This document shows, one piece after another, positions 21,001 through 29,099 of a DNA stretch of 64,000 nt (position 1 is the first letter of the stretch; each line of letters starts with the position of its first letter). The notes under the pieces were generated by a model. That model was not told the origin of the DNA. It did no database searches and saw nothing but the letters and a program-made list of their open reading frames with translations. Made by a program: the position numbers and the translations under genes. The stretch is from contig DVDX01000004.1 of the NCBI GenBank assembly GCA_015295985.1, forward strand, positions 62,001 through 126,000, given 5' to 3'. This DNA comes from Synechococcus sp. M44_DOE_062 (lineage in GTDB: Bacteria > Cyanobacteriota > Cyanobacteriia > Thermostichales > Thermostichaceae).

Positions 21001-22777
21001 GCAGGGATCCCCCCAGCCCCAAAACCAAGCGCTCTGTTGGTTCCACCAGCCCGGAAAAGTCTGTCTCACCGGCTTCCGGACGGCTCCTCTGCCAGCGAGC
21101 CGCCAACCCCAGCCACAGCACCTCGTAGGGCAGCAGCACCAACCCCAGCAAGCCCCAAGGGGAATCAAGAGGCTGAAACCAGTCGGTCAATGTAGCCAAA
21201 ACTTCAGCCCGCCAGCTTGCCGGCCACACTTGCCAAAAAGCCCAGCAAGTTTCCAGGCCCAGCAAAAATAGCAACGTCAAATGCACCCTAAGGACTCCGT
21301 CCTGCTGACGCGACTGGGTGTGTCGGCGCAAGCGCCCGATTAAAGCATGGATCCCCAGCAGGCTAATGCCCAGCAACTGCCAGCCGCTGAAAGGGCTCTC
21401 CGCCAGGCCAGTGGCAGTCAGCAGCCAGCCCACCACCAACAGCACCCAGCTCCCCTCCCACCAGCGGGAGCCTTCTGCTACGACGTCCGGGGATCCCTGG
21501 GGCCATTCCGCCGCCAGCCAACCCAACAGGGCCACCGCCAACCCCAACTGCGACACTTGGACATGCCCAGACAGCAGCCCCCTCAGGATCAACAGGGATC
21601 CGGCAGCCCCAATTAGCCAGATCTTGGAGCCTCGTAATTCCAGAGACCAGCGGCTCCAGGTGTAAATCACAGTGCTGAGGATCCCCAGATACAGGATCCC
21701 CAGGACAAAAGCAGGGCGAAGCTCCTGTGGCCCCAAGCTCCAGAAGGCGTGCAAGCTGGAGAGGGCCAAAAAGTTCACCAAAGTTCCATAAAAGGCATTG
21801 TGCTCCGCACCGCTGTCGCGAAAGCCGGCACCTGAACCCAGCGAGCGCACCCGACCCTCAGCCGCCAACGGGATCCCCAGCAGCAAGCCCAGCGCCAGGA
21901 CGCGGATCCCCCAGGGGATCCCCAGCCCATCCAGCGCCCATACGTTCACTGGCACCAGCAGCAGGGCAATGGCCTCGAGAGTTTGGCCGGTTAGACGCAG
22001 CCCTTCCTGCCGCTGAGCCCACCCAGCCCCTACCCCAAAAGCCGCCGTGTAGGCCAAGAGCACCCCATACTGGGCCGTTGGGGAAAATTGCTCCCAGCGG
22101 CTGGCCGCCAGCACCCCTGAGGACACCACCACCAAAAACAGGCCCAGCAGCAACAGCCAAGCTACGCTGCTGCTACGCAACGCTAACGCGAATAGCTCGG
22201 ACAGCAAGTTCCGTGGCAAAACAGCCAGTGCCGGGGTAGCGGGGGGCAAGGACTCCGTCCGAGTAGCGCGAGCGGGTTGAGGGGCAGCTTGGGGCTCTTC
22301 TCCCCCCTCGACCGCAGGTTCCTCAACCCCAGATCCGGCCAGGCGAGCATTTCTTTCCCGCACCATCCCTGGGATCCAAATCAAATCCAGGAGCTGTCCG
22401 ATCCCCAGCAGCCCAAAGGTACACAACCAGAGCAGCCCCGTGCCCCAGCGGCGCAGATAAAAACGATGCAAGCCACAAATGCCAAGTAAACCTAAAAGCC
22501 ACAGCACGTAGGCCGAGCCAAGGCGGGCCGGGATCCCGTTGCGGGGGGAAACTGCCGCTGGTTCTCTCTCCTCTGCTTCTAGCCGATACTGCTCCACCAG
22601 CAGGCGAAAGTGCTCTGGGGTCAGTAAGCCCAGCTCCAGCCAAGCCCGCAAACCTCGCAACACCTGCTGCCGGGATCCCCGAATGGTGAGCTGCAAAAGA
22701 ACTTCGTCTGAGGAGCGCGGACGGTTAGACTGTGGCTCCTCTGCTTCTGAGGGGGAAACGCGATCCTGGGATCCCAT
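18092..22777 (-). CDS. Giant multi-pass membrane protein with an N-terminal TM2 domain (1561 aa)
   Basis: The longest gene in the window. Residues 1-85 are soluble and acidic. About 90-145 form a TM2 domain: two helices around GICGLHRFYLRRW and LIWIPGMV. A Gly/Pro-rich linker leads to roughly 1300 residues of closely spaced hydrophobic segments, which I judge to be several tens of helices, rich in Leu, Trp and Gly. The body recalls DUF2157-like proteins of cyanobacteria and Bacteroidetes, but I see no catalytic motif. At least seven copies of the 23-bp dispersed element are read through in different frames, giving inserts such as ASGTESSGG and FRDSGAEHN in loops. GGGATCCC words are also dense. 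No operon partner. Function unknown. Confidence 0.85.
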   Translation of the reverse strand: MGSQDRVSPSEAEEPQSNRPRSSDEVLLQLTIRGSRQQVLRGLRAWLELGLLTPEHFRLLVEQYRLEAEEREPAAVSPRNGIPARLGSAYVLWLLGLLGICGLHRFYLRRWGTGLLWLCTFGLLGIGQLLDLIWIPGMVRERNARLAGSGVEEPAVEGGEEPQAAPQPARATRTESLPPATPALAVLPRNLLSELFALALRSSSVAWLLLLGLFLVVVSSGVLAASRWEQFSPTAQYGVLLAYTAAFGVGAGWAQRQEGLRLTGQTLEAIALLLVPVNVWALDGLGIPWGIRVLALGLLLGIPLAAEGRVRSLGSGAGFRDSGAEHNAFYGTLVNFLALSSLHAFWSLGPQELRPAFVLGILYLGILSTVIYTWSRWSLELRGSKIWLIGAAGSLLILRGLLSGHVQVSQLGLAVALLGWLAAEWPQGSPDVVAEGSRWWEGSWVLLVVGWLLTATGLAESPFSGWQLLGISLLGIHALIGRLRRHTQSRQQDGVLRVHLTLLFLLGLETCWAFWQVWPASWRAEVLATLTDWFQPLDSPWGLLGLVLLPYEVLWLGLAARWQRSRPEAGETDFSGLVEPTERLVLGLGGSLLLLSLPHPAIRFWHLLLSAGILAWWLRQKSRAGETPNFLWVLLTHAYGVGALLAGIRWLLPDLFAPAVRSTSLSSWGVVLLLVGLLQWAGRVALGGSGRFWGVSAELWQRSADGIGLVLVGSSYLAFSLQRPLNLSATGEQSFAWLWLLVPLALTAAQVLALPPLEFMPRWLQIPEQGEVGSLSWRQGIPKRGSLRFPAVLSLLLAQLLTFGRPGVEFLGLGLGLLLMATQVWVWASLPSADNVPHTANTVASVGRSPNDTPGLQLTGAEAEALLTVTFGLGFGLVGISRLFPALTESEWLTALGALLLLLSGCRYSLRTPFHYREPYLSPRLRAAYQPVLDGFGFLLGIVLLLSLTLQTLQPEAGRVGGGEYLDFSVALALASGTVLVAIVLRLWVEVAPAFYRDGGVHPAGLESESPSPSRAEDVSIGGSGQEASSAISWVVVEGLSYGLIWALELLVANSLLWVVQGSRPVAPLLAVINLSLGILFWIGPEKLLFERPDRASGTESSGGQLLQRVKALSCWGTAPLIYAGLGWLGSHLEWSELTGLGSLGLSIVLLGVGRRQSPEPNRKGILGAFGISLAAYESWAYFLSQQTGGFWEDEAAVLTALLGLLLAVGYRLCPFWLVATLRLKAAWLHRIAAGNWGLASLLLPSAFWGVGLSPWGKGLWVLTGSGLVAYAAGQARTSTSESPTERSWAPTVWGYLSAWQGAGVLLGSVFLGLPQLSIARWAGSLLCGLGLVYQGLPWGRWGWPAAPWQNTALVLPLTVFLVTAGGNNTLNLWLGATYYALLAVWRFQVRLGYISLFLSNWILLDYGWQQDWFSLTLSTLPLVGSLIYVAQVEPGLQEASGRQGRHWLRLVSLGTWLLVVMVETHGQLWAGFWPVGLGLALGLLGLALRVRAYLFVGTLAFGLGILRQGWLLVTTDALRFWATGILLGLLLMWTAANFERRREEVGSHISAWLEQLQSWE
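19476..19497. repeat. Dispersed element inside the giant membrane-protein gene, copy 1
   Basis: GGACTCCGTCCC then ACTAGCGCGA on the plus strand; on the gene strand it encodes DRASGTES in an otherwise divergent loop. Confidence 0.75.
20229..20250. repeat. Dispersed element inside the giant membrane-protein gene, copy 2
   Basis: GGACTCCGTCCC then ACTGATGCGA; read in a different frame from copy 1, giving VASVGRSPN. Confidence 0.75.
20790..20812. repeat. Dispersed element inside the giant membrane-protein gene, copy 3
   Basis: GTGCTCCGCACC then GCTGGCGCGAA; third frame, giving FAPAVRSTS. The same sequence recurs almost exactly at 32772. Confidence 0.75.
21292..21313. repeat. Dispersed element inside the giant membrane-protein gene, copy 4
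   Basis: GGACTCCGTCCT then GCTGACGCGA; gives SRQQDGVL. Confidence 0.75.
21800..21822. repeat. Dispersed element inside the giant membrane-protein gene, copy 5
   Basis: GTGCTCCGCACC then GCTGTCGCGAA; gives FRDSGAEHN. Confidence 0.75.
22171..22192. repeat. Dispersed element inside the giant membrane-protein gene, copy 6
   Basis: TGCTACGCAACG then CTAACGCGAA, a diverged copy; gives FALALRSSS. Confidence 0.6.
22250..22271. repeat. Dispersed element inside the giant membrane-protein gene, copy 7
   Basis: GGACTCCGTCC then GAGTAGCGCGA; gives ARATRTES in the linker after the TM2 domain. Confidence 0.7.
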
Positions 22778-22916
22778 GGCCGGATTCCTCGAGCAAAAAG
22801 GCTTGGGGTCACCGCTACTCTAAGCCTTGCTCTGTTCGGTTGCCATCCGGCTCTCCAATCCTTCTCCTGCTCCGGCAGAGTGTTGGTTCTACCTACTGCT
22901 GATGCGACCAGCCCTG

Positions 22917-23097
22917 TGACATACTCCCGCACTCATGCTGATGCAAAGCGCTATGCCTACGGCACCCTGACGGGAACCGCGCCGCTAGCGCGAAAAGGAC
23001 ATTTCCTGAGCTTTGAGAACGGGATGCCCCACCGCTCTGTGTTCATCATGGCGCAGGAATCTTCGCCTCTCGTCCCGACCCTCATGCTGATATAGAG
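22917..23097. repeat. Intergenic repeat cluster, including a 107-bp long repeat
   Basis: The 343-base gap between the giant gene and the ABC gene holds no gene. It contains TGACATACTCCC (22917-22928), a GCGCTATGCCTACGGCACC block, a copy of the 23-bp element, and a 107-bp sequence (22991-23097) that recurs inverted at 42312-42418 with roughly ten mismatches. The same companion blocks occur at the second site in a different order, suggesting a composite element or nested insertions. Confidence 0.7.
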
Positions 23098-23120
23098 GGC
23101 AGGGCTGCTCGGCGGCCTAG

Positions 23121-24644
23121 CTAAACCTCAGTTGGGATCCCTGGGATCTCGCTGCTGTGAGTGCTGCGCAAGACGGGGAGCGTCATCATCTGTCCCAGGC
23201 GTGAAACGGTGAGCTCCGCCGCCGGAATGGGCTCCGAGACCTGTCCACTGCTGAACACCATCACTCGGTTGCTGTACTGCAGGATCTCGTCCAAATCTGC
23301 CGAGGCAAAAAGAATAGCCGTACCCGTTTGGGCGCGTTCCAGCAATTGCCCCCAGACCCACAGCGCCGACTCGATGTCCAACCCCCGCGTTGGGTGCTCC
23401 ATCAGCAACAAAGTCAGGGGTGTGGGCAAGAGAGCCAACTGGCTGCGCTGTTGGTTGCCCCCCGAGAGTTGCTCCACCCGACTGTAGGGGTGACCGCGAA
23501 TGCTGAAGTGTTCAATGGCCGCTTGGGCCTGTTGACGGGCCAGAGCCCAGTTGATCCAGGGATCCTGCTGCTTGAGGGCAAAATGCTCCTGCAACGTTAG
23601 GCCGGGGATCAGCCCTTCCCGCAGCCGATCCGCCGGCGAAAACCCCACCCCACAGCGCAGATAGTCGCCGTAAGGACGGCCTGTCATCTCCTGCCCCCTC
23701 AACAAGATCTGGCCCCGCCTGGGCGGCAACAACCCTGCACAGGTGAGAAGGAAAGAGCGTTGCCCACTGCCCTCCAAACCGGCCAACCCAATCACTTCCC
23801 CCGGCTGCACCGCCAGATCTGGCAAAGCCAGGGTAAACGGCTCATGCCGCACCACCAGGGAGCGCAACTCCAACAGGGGATCCGCCCTCCTTTGCGGAGA
23901 ATGGGGCCGAGCTGGGGGTGTCAACTCCCGCCCGAACATCCAATCGATCAACTGCTGTTCCAACAGGGCAAGGTCTTCACCTCCAACAGGCAGCTCCCCT
24001 ACCACCTCCCCCTGCCGCATCACCGTCACCCGATCGCAAAGGCATTCCACATCGGCCAGTTTGTGGGAGACGAAGATCACCGATTTGCCCTGCTCCGCCA
24101 GCCTTCTCAGAGCCGCGAACAAAAGATCTTTTTGCGCTGCAGAAATGCCCGTCGTCGGCTCATCCAAAATCAAGGTGTTGATCCCCAGGGAAAGCAACCG
24201 CAGCATTTCCAGTTGTTGCCGTTCCCCCACCGTCAAGCTGCCGATGGCTCCATCGGGGTTGAGGTTGAAACCAAACTCTTCACAGGCTTTCTCAAGACGT
24301 TTCCGGCTTTCTCGCAGCCCCAAACCCAAGCGCCCCCGCTGCCCGGCAATAAAGTTTTCCAGCACCGTCAGAGAAGGAAAATCCAAGGGATCCTGGTGCA
24401 ACATGCCAATGCCCAGACGAATGGCCGCTGCAGGGCTGTTGATGCGAACCGGTCGCCCATCGATCCAAATCTCCCCCTGATCGCAGCGCAGAAAGCCACT
24501 TAGGATCTTAACCAAGGTACTTTTGCCGGCCCCGTTTTCCCCAAGCAGGCCGTGGATCGTGCCCGCCTCCACCCGTAAGGACACATCGCGGTTCGCCTGT
24601 ACCGCCCCAAAACGCTTGTGGATGTGCAGCAGTTCAATCTTCAT
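23121..24644 (-). CDS. ABC importer ATPase with two nucleotide-binding domains (sugar/nucleoside type)
   Basis: 507 residues made of two ATPase domains. The first is complete: GENGAGKST, LTVGERQQLEML, LILDEPTTGIS. The second is degenerate in its Walker A (LEGSGQRS) but keeps the signature LSGGNQQRSQ and an LLLMEHPTRGLD Walker B, the pattern of RbsA and the nucleoside-uptake ATPases (YufO/NupO type). Such ATPases work with two permeases and a BmpA-like binding protein; none is adjacent, so the partners must be elsewhere. The ATG start fits the family exactly (MKIELLHIHKRFG). Confidence 0.9.
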   Translation of the reverse strand: MKIELLHIHKRFGAVQANRDVSLRVEAGTIHGLLGENGAGKSTLVKILSGFLRCDQGEIWIDGRPVRINSPAAAIRLGIGMLHQDPLDFPSLTVLENFIAGQRGRLGLGLRESRKRLEKACEEFGFNLNPDGAIGSLTVGERQQLEMLRLLSLGINTLILDEPTTGISAAQKDLLFAALRRLAEQGKSVIFVSHKLADVECLCDRVTVMRQGEVVGELPVGGEDLALLEQQLIDWMFGRELTPPARPHSPQRRADPLLELRSLVVRHEPFTLALPDLAVQPGEVIGLAGLEGSGQRSFLLTCAGLLPPRRGQILLRGQEMTGRPYGDYLRCGVGFSPADRLREGLIPGLTLQEHFALKQQDPWINWALARQQAQAAIEHFSIRGHPYSRVEQLSGGNQQRSQLALLPTPLTLLLMEHPTRGLDIESALWVWGQLLERAQTGTAILFASADLDEILQYSNRVMVFSSGQVSEPIPAAELTVSRLGQMMTLPVLRSTHSSEIPGIPTEV

Positions 24645-24654
24645 CCTGCCTATA

Positions 24655-24759
24655 TTGACATACCCCCCTACCTAAAGGCAGAGAGTTCCGGTTCCTGGTT
24701 CTGCGACAGCACTTATCGTGTTGGGTTGCCCCGCTACGACAGCGGTACTTGTTTTCTCA
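24655..24759. repeat. Dispersed repeat with TTGACATACCCCC head, second copy
   Basis: TTGACATACCCCC at 24655-24667 and ACTTGTTTTCTCA at 24747-24759, matching the pair at 17904-17939 but with about 79 bases between the blocks instead of 9. It includes a CCGCTACGACAGCGG inverted repeat. No gene in this 225-base gap. Confidence 0.5.
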
Positions 24760-24869
24760 GGCGTTTCCTCAATCCGGAAGAGTACACTTGCTGAGGTTGC
24801 AAGCGCTAGTGCTACGATAGCAGCAGCTCGCCGTTAGGCGTTGGCTGCGGACGAGTTCAGCATCGATCT

Positions 24870-25868
24870 GTGGTTCGCCCTGCCCCTCTTCTCCGCCCTT
24901 CCCCCCTGCCACCCATCTCGGATAGCAACCGCCTCAAAATCTTCTCAGGCAGTGCTAACCCAGCTCTGGCTCAAGAGGTGGCGCGTTACTTGGGCATGGA
25001 TCTGGGCCCGATGTTGCGCAAGCGCTTTGCTGACGGCGAGCTGTACATCCAAATTCAGGAGTCGATTCGGGGTGCCGATGTCTACTTGGTGCAGCCCACT
25101 TGCCGCCCCGTCAACGACCACCTGATGGAACTGCTGGTGATCATCGATGCCTGTCGCCGCGCCTCTGCCCGGCAGATCACCGCTGTCTTGCCCTACTATG
25201 GCTACGCTCGCGCTGACCGCAAAACAGCAGGCCGAGAGGCAATCACCGCCAAGCTGGTGGCCAACATGATCACCCAGGCGGGGGCTCATCGCGTGCTGGC
25301 CATGGATCTGCACTCGGCCCAGATTCAAGGCTACTTCGACATTCCCCTCGACCATGTCTACGCCCAGCCGGTATTACAGGCTTACCTCAAGGAAAAGGGC
25401 TTGCTCGACGAAGACATTGTGGTCGTCTCTCCCGATGTGGGGGGTGTAGCCCGTGCCCGTGCCTTTGCCAAAAAGCTCAAGGAAGCCCCTCTGGCGATCA
25501 TCGACAAGCGCCGCCAAGCCCACAACGATGTGGAAGTCATGAATCTGATTGGGGATGTGCGGGGGAAAACGGCCATCCTTGTGGACGACATGATCGATAC
25601 CGCAGGCACCATCTCGGAAGGGGCAAAATTGCTGCGCAAGCTGGGGGCCAAGGCGGTTTACGCCTGCGCCATCCACCCTGTTTTTTCTGAGCCGGCCATT
25701 CAACGCCTGCGGGGTGGCCTGTTTGAAGAGGTGATCGTCACCAACACCATCCCCATTCCTCCAGAGCAGCACTTTCCCGAATTGACCGTTCTCTCGGTAG
25801 CCAATGTGCTGGGGGAAGCGATCTGGCGCATTCATGAAGATAGCTCCGTCAGCAGCATGTTTCACTAA
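24870..25868 (+). CDS. prs: Ribose-phosphate pyrophosphokinase (PRPP synthetase)
   Basis: 332 residues from a GTG. Makes PRPP from ribose 5-phosphate and ATP for purine, pyrimidine, NAD, His and Trp synthesis. Seen: IFSGSANPALAQEVA, the FADGELYIQIQES flexible loop, LPYYGYARADRK, DLHSAQIQGYFDIP, and the PRPP-binding loop AILVDDMIDTAGT near residue 234. The N-terminal 18 residues before DSNRLKIFSG are not conserved in type; a later start is possible but no ATG is available. Confidence 0.95.
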   Translation: MVRPAPLLRPSPLPPISDSNRLKIFSGSANPALAQEVARYLGMDLGPMLRKRFADGELYIQIQESIRGADVYLVQPTCRPVNDHLMELLVIIDACRRASARQITAVLPYYGYARADRKTAGREAITAKLVANMITQAGAHRVLAMDLHSAQIQGYFDIPLDHVYAQPVLQAYLKEKGLLDEDIVVVSPDVGGVARARAFAKKLKEAPLAIIDKRRQAHNDVEVMNLIGDVRGKTAILVDDMIDTAGTISEGAKLLRKLGAKAVYACAIHPVFSEPAIQRLRGGLFEEVIVTNTIPIPPEQHFPELTVLSVANVLGEAIWRIHEDSSVSSMFH

Positions 25869-26024
25869 AGTTTCTCCGGAGTATCGCTAAAGTATAGTGG
25901 GTGCAGAATGGGCGCGCCTGCTGGGGATCCCTTAGCTCTTTTTCCCTGTACAGACCAACCCGACAGGCGCTCCTGATCCACCGTGATGGACTGGGTTGAG
26001 CCAGCTCCTTGACCGGGTTTTCCC

Positions 26025-29000
26025 ATGTCACCTCCCATTTCTCGCTTGCCAAGATCCGTTGTGAACGGTTTTGCTCCCCCGCAGGCTGCTCATAGGGAAG
26101 GGCCGTCCCTTCAAACTGAACCGGGTACTGAGTCTGCTTCGGCGCTGTACCCGCTGTTGCAATTGCTGGGTCAACTGCTGAAAGTACCTTTGGTCTATCT
26201 AGAACTGGCCCAGCCGGGATCCGATCCCAGCTTGCCTTCAAAAGGGATCCTCTACCGGGATCCGCAAAGGATCCCAGCCGGAGAACCTTTCAACCCCGAT
26301 GTCGGCTCTGAGCAATGGCCTTTTCATGAGTCCTTTCTCTTGCAAACTGAGCAGGGGATCCGGTTGGCCGATCTGCACCTGCTCGACTGCCACCCTCGCC
26401 AATTGAGCTCCTCTGAACGGGAACAGATTGACCTCGTTGGCCTCAGCCTAAAGCAAATCCTTCTCCAGGCTCAAGAGCATCGGCAGGCCCTTGAGCAGCT
26501 TCAATCCCAACTGCAGGACAGCCGCAGCACTGCTGCCCGCTACCAGCAGATCTTCGAGAACGCCGTCGAAGGCATTTTTCAAACCACCCTAGAGGGCAAA
26601 TACCTGGTTGCCAACCCGGCCTTGGCCCATATTTTCGGCTATGAATCCCCTGAGGATTTGATGCACAACGTCTCCGATATTGGCAGCCAAATCTATAGCG
26701 ATCCGGAGCAACGAGCCGAATTCATCCAGCGCATGCTGAGAGAAGGCCAAGTTGTGGATCTTGAACACCAAGTCTGCTGCAAAGATGGGAGATTAATTTG
26801 GATTTCTTTAAATGCCCGCACCATCTACAATGACCAGGGGGATCCCCTCTATTTTGAAGGATTTGTTACCGATATCACAGCATCCCACCAACTGAAAGAA
26901 CGACAACAACAACTGGAAGAAGCCCGCCGAGAGAGCGAACATCGTTTTCTACAACTGGCAGAGAATACGCAGCAACTGTTTTGGATCACAACACTCTACA
27001 GCAAAGAGCTGATCTACGTCAGCCCAGCCTGCGAAACCCTTTGGGGCCTTTCCGCCGAAGAGGCTTACGCCAACCCCCAAGCCTGGATGCGCCAAATCCA
27101 CCCCGACGATCGCTGGTTGTTCCCCACCATCCTCAAAGCCCAATCGGAGGGCAAATCCACCGATGTTGTCTTCCGCATTTACCGCACCGATGGCCGCCTG
27201 ATTTGGTTGCGGGAACGCACTTTTCCCATTGCCGACAAAGAGGGCAAAATCTATCGGGTGGCAGGGATCGTCGAAGACATCACCGAGTCCAAGCAACTGG
27301 AAGCCGAACGTCGTCGGATAGAGCAAGCTTGGCAACAAAGCGCCAACCATTTCCGGCAGATTTTTGAGCTGGCCCCCAATGGAATTGCCCTTGTGGACTT
27401 GCAGGGGCGGTTTATCCAGGTCAACGATGCCTTTGCCCAGATTGTCGGCTACACCCCCGAAGAATTGAAACATCGGCAGCAACTGGATATTCTCCACCCC
27501 GAAGATGTCAACCCACTGCTGGGGGCCAATGAGGCTTTGTTGGCGGGGAAGGTCTCCGTCAGCCAGCGCCAGATTCGCTACACCCATCGTTCCGGTCAGG
27601 TTGTTCATGTGCTGTTCCAAGCCACCCTTCTCACCGACGAGGAAGGACAGCCCACCCAGTTTCTCAACCAGGTGATCGACATCAGCGCCCGTGTGGAGGC
27701 AGAAATTGCCCTCAAAGAAAGTGAAGAACGCTTCCGCCAATCCTTTGAGTGGGCTCCCATCGCCAAGGCCATGACCCACCTGGATGGCACCTATTTGCAG
27801 ATTAACGCCGCTTTTACCGAAACCCTGGGCTACACCCTGGAGGATCTCAAGGGGAAAACTGTCCTTGACATCACCCATCCCGACGACATCGCCACCACCC
27901 TGGAAAACAGCAACCGCCTGCTGGCCGGCGAGGTGCATCAGTGGGAACAGGAGCAACGCTACATCCACAAGAATGGCCAAATTGTCTATGCCATTCTGCG
28001 CATCACCCTGGTGCGCACGGCCCAAGGGGATCCCAGCTACTTTCTGAGCCAGATTTTGGACATTACCGAGCGCAAGCAAGCTGAGGCAGCCCTTCGCCAA
28101 AGCGAGCTGAGTTTGCGGGGCATTTTCGAGCAGTCGGCCCTGGGCATTTCCATCGTCGATCATCAGGGCCATTACCTAAAAGTGAACCCTGCTCTGGAAG
28201 AGATCTTGGGCTACAGCGCCGCCGAACTAACCCGCATGAGCTTCTGCGACCTCACCCATCCAGAAGACATTCAGGAAGATTGGCGGCTTTTCCAAGAGGT
28301 TTTGAACGGCCAACGGGATCGCTACCACCTGGAAAAACGCTACATCCACCGCAGTGGAAGGGTGGTTTGGTGCCGCCTGGCGGTCTCTGCAGTCCGGGAT
28401 CCCGAGGGCAAAAACCTCTTCATCATCGGCATTTGCGAAGATATCACCGAAGAAAAACGGGCAGAGCTGCAGATCCAGGCTGCCCTTCAGGAAAAAGAAG
28501 TTCTGCTGCGGGAGATTCACCACCGCGTCAAAAATAACCTGCAAATCATCTCCAGCTTGCTGCGGCTCCAAGCCGACCAAATCAAAAGCCGCAAGTATGC
28601 CCGCGTTTTTAAGGATGCCGGCAGCCGTATTCAAGCCATGTCTTTGATCCACGAAGGTCTGTACCAATCCAACAATCTGGCCGCTGTGGATCTCAAGCAG
28701 TACTTGCACAATTTGATCTCCAACCTCTTTCACTCCTACGGGGTGAACCCCGAGAGCATTCGCGCCAACATCCGTGCCGAAGGGATCCGCCTCAACCTCG
28801 ACGATGCGGTTTTGTGTGGCCTGATCATCAACGAGTTGGTGACCAACAGCCTCAAGTATGCTTTCCCGAAGGGCCGCAGTGGAGAGATAGAGGTTTGTTT
28901 CAGCCAAACCCGCAAATATACTCAGTTGCGAGTCTCCGACAATGGCATTGGCTTGCCCCCGAACTTTGACTTCAAGGAAACTCAATCTCTGGGTTTACAA

Positions 29001-29099
29001 CTGGTTGCAACCCTCACCGATCAGCTACAGGGCAAGATACAATTGAGAAGCAAATCGGGTACTACTTTCATCATTACCTTTCCGAGGAGCGAGCCTTGA
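26025..29099 (+). CDS. Sensor histidine kinase with five PAS domains (HisKA_2 type)
   Basis: 1024 residues, no membrane segments, so cytoplasmic. Order: a GAF-like region (about 35-150), a coiled coil, five PAS domains (about 178-290, 307-425, 440-555, 565-685, 690-810), each followed by a PAC-like segment ending in DIT, then a HisKA_2 dimerisation domain with the phospho-histidine in EIHHRVKNNLQ (about residue 831), and an HATPase domain with NELVTNSLKYAF and DNGIGLPP. No conserved haem or flavin residues stand out. The stop overlaps the start of the response regulator gene, so the two form a coupled pair. Confidence 0.95.
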   Translation: MSPPISRLPRSVVNGFAPPQAAHREGPSLQTEPGTESASALYPLLQLLGQLLKVPLVYLELAQPGSDPSLPSKGILYRDPQRIPAGEPFNPDVGSEQWPFHESFLLQTEQGIRLADLHLLDCHPRQLSSSEREQIDLVGLSLKQILLQAQEHRQALEQLQSQLQDSRSTAARYQQIFENAVEGIFQTTLEGKYLVANPALAHIFGYESPEDLMHNVSDIGSQIYSDPEQRAEFIQRMLREGQVVDLEHQVCCKDGRLIWISLNARTIYNDQGDPLYFEGFVTDITASHQLKERQQQLEEARRESEHRFLQLAENTQQLFWITTLYSKELIYVSPACETLWGLSAEEAYANPQAWMRQIHPDDRWLFPTILKAQSEGKSTDVVFRIYRTDGRLIWLRERTFPIADKEGKIYRVAGIVEDITESKQLEAERRRIEQAWQQSANHFRQIFELAPNGIALVDLQGRFIQVNDAFAQIVGYTPEELKHRQQLDILHPEDVNPLLGANEALLAGKVSVSQRQIRYTHRSGQVVHVLFQATLLTDEEGQPTQFLNQVIDISARVEAEIALKESEERFRQSFEWAPIAKAMTHLDGTYLQINAAFTETLGYTLEDLKGKTVLDITHPDDIATTLENSNRLLAGEVHQWEQEQRYIHKNGQIVYAILRITLVRTAQGDPSYFLSQILDITERKQAEAALRQSELSLRGIFEQSALGISIVDHQGHYLKVNPALEEILGYSAAELTRMSFCDLTHPEDIQEDWRLFQEVLNGQRDRYHLEKRYIHRSGRVVWCRLAVSAVRDPEGKNLFIIGICEDITEEKRAELQIQAALQEKEVLLREIHHRVKNNLQIISSLLRLQADQIKSRKYARVFKDAGSRIQAMSLIHEGLYQSNNLAAVDLKQYLHNLISNLFHSYGVNPESIRANIRAEGIRLNLDDAVLCGLIINELVTNSLKYAFPKGRSGEIEVCFSQTRKYTQLRVSDNGIGLPPNFDFKETQSLGLQLVATLTDQLQGKIQLRSKSGTTFIITFPRSEP

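Noticed and set aside
18092-22777. Long plus-strand and alternate-frame ORFs across the giant gene (for example 18228-19436 and 21727-22239)
   Set aside because: They are GC-rich shadow frames; the 1561-codon frame has the coherent hydrophobic pattern and a recognisable TM2 domain.
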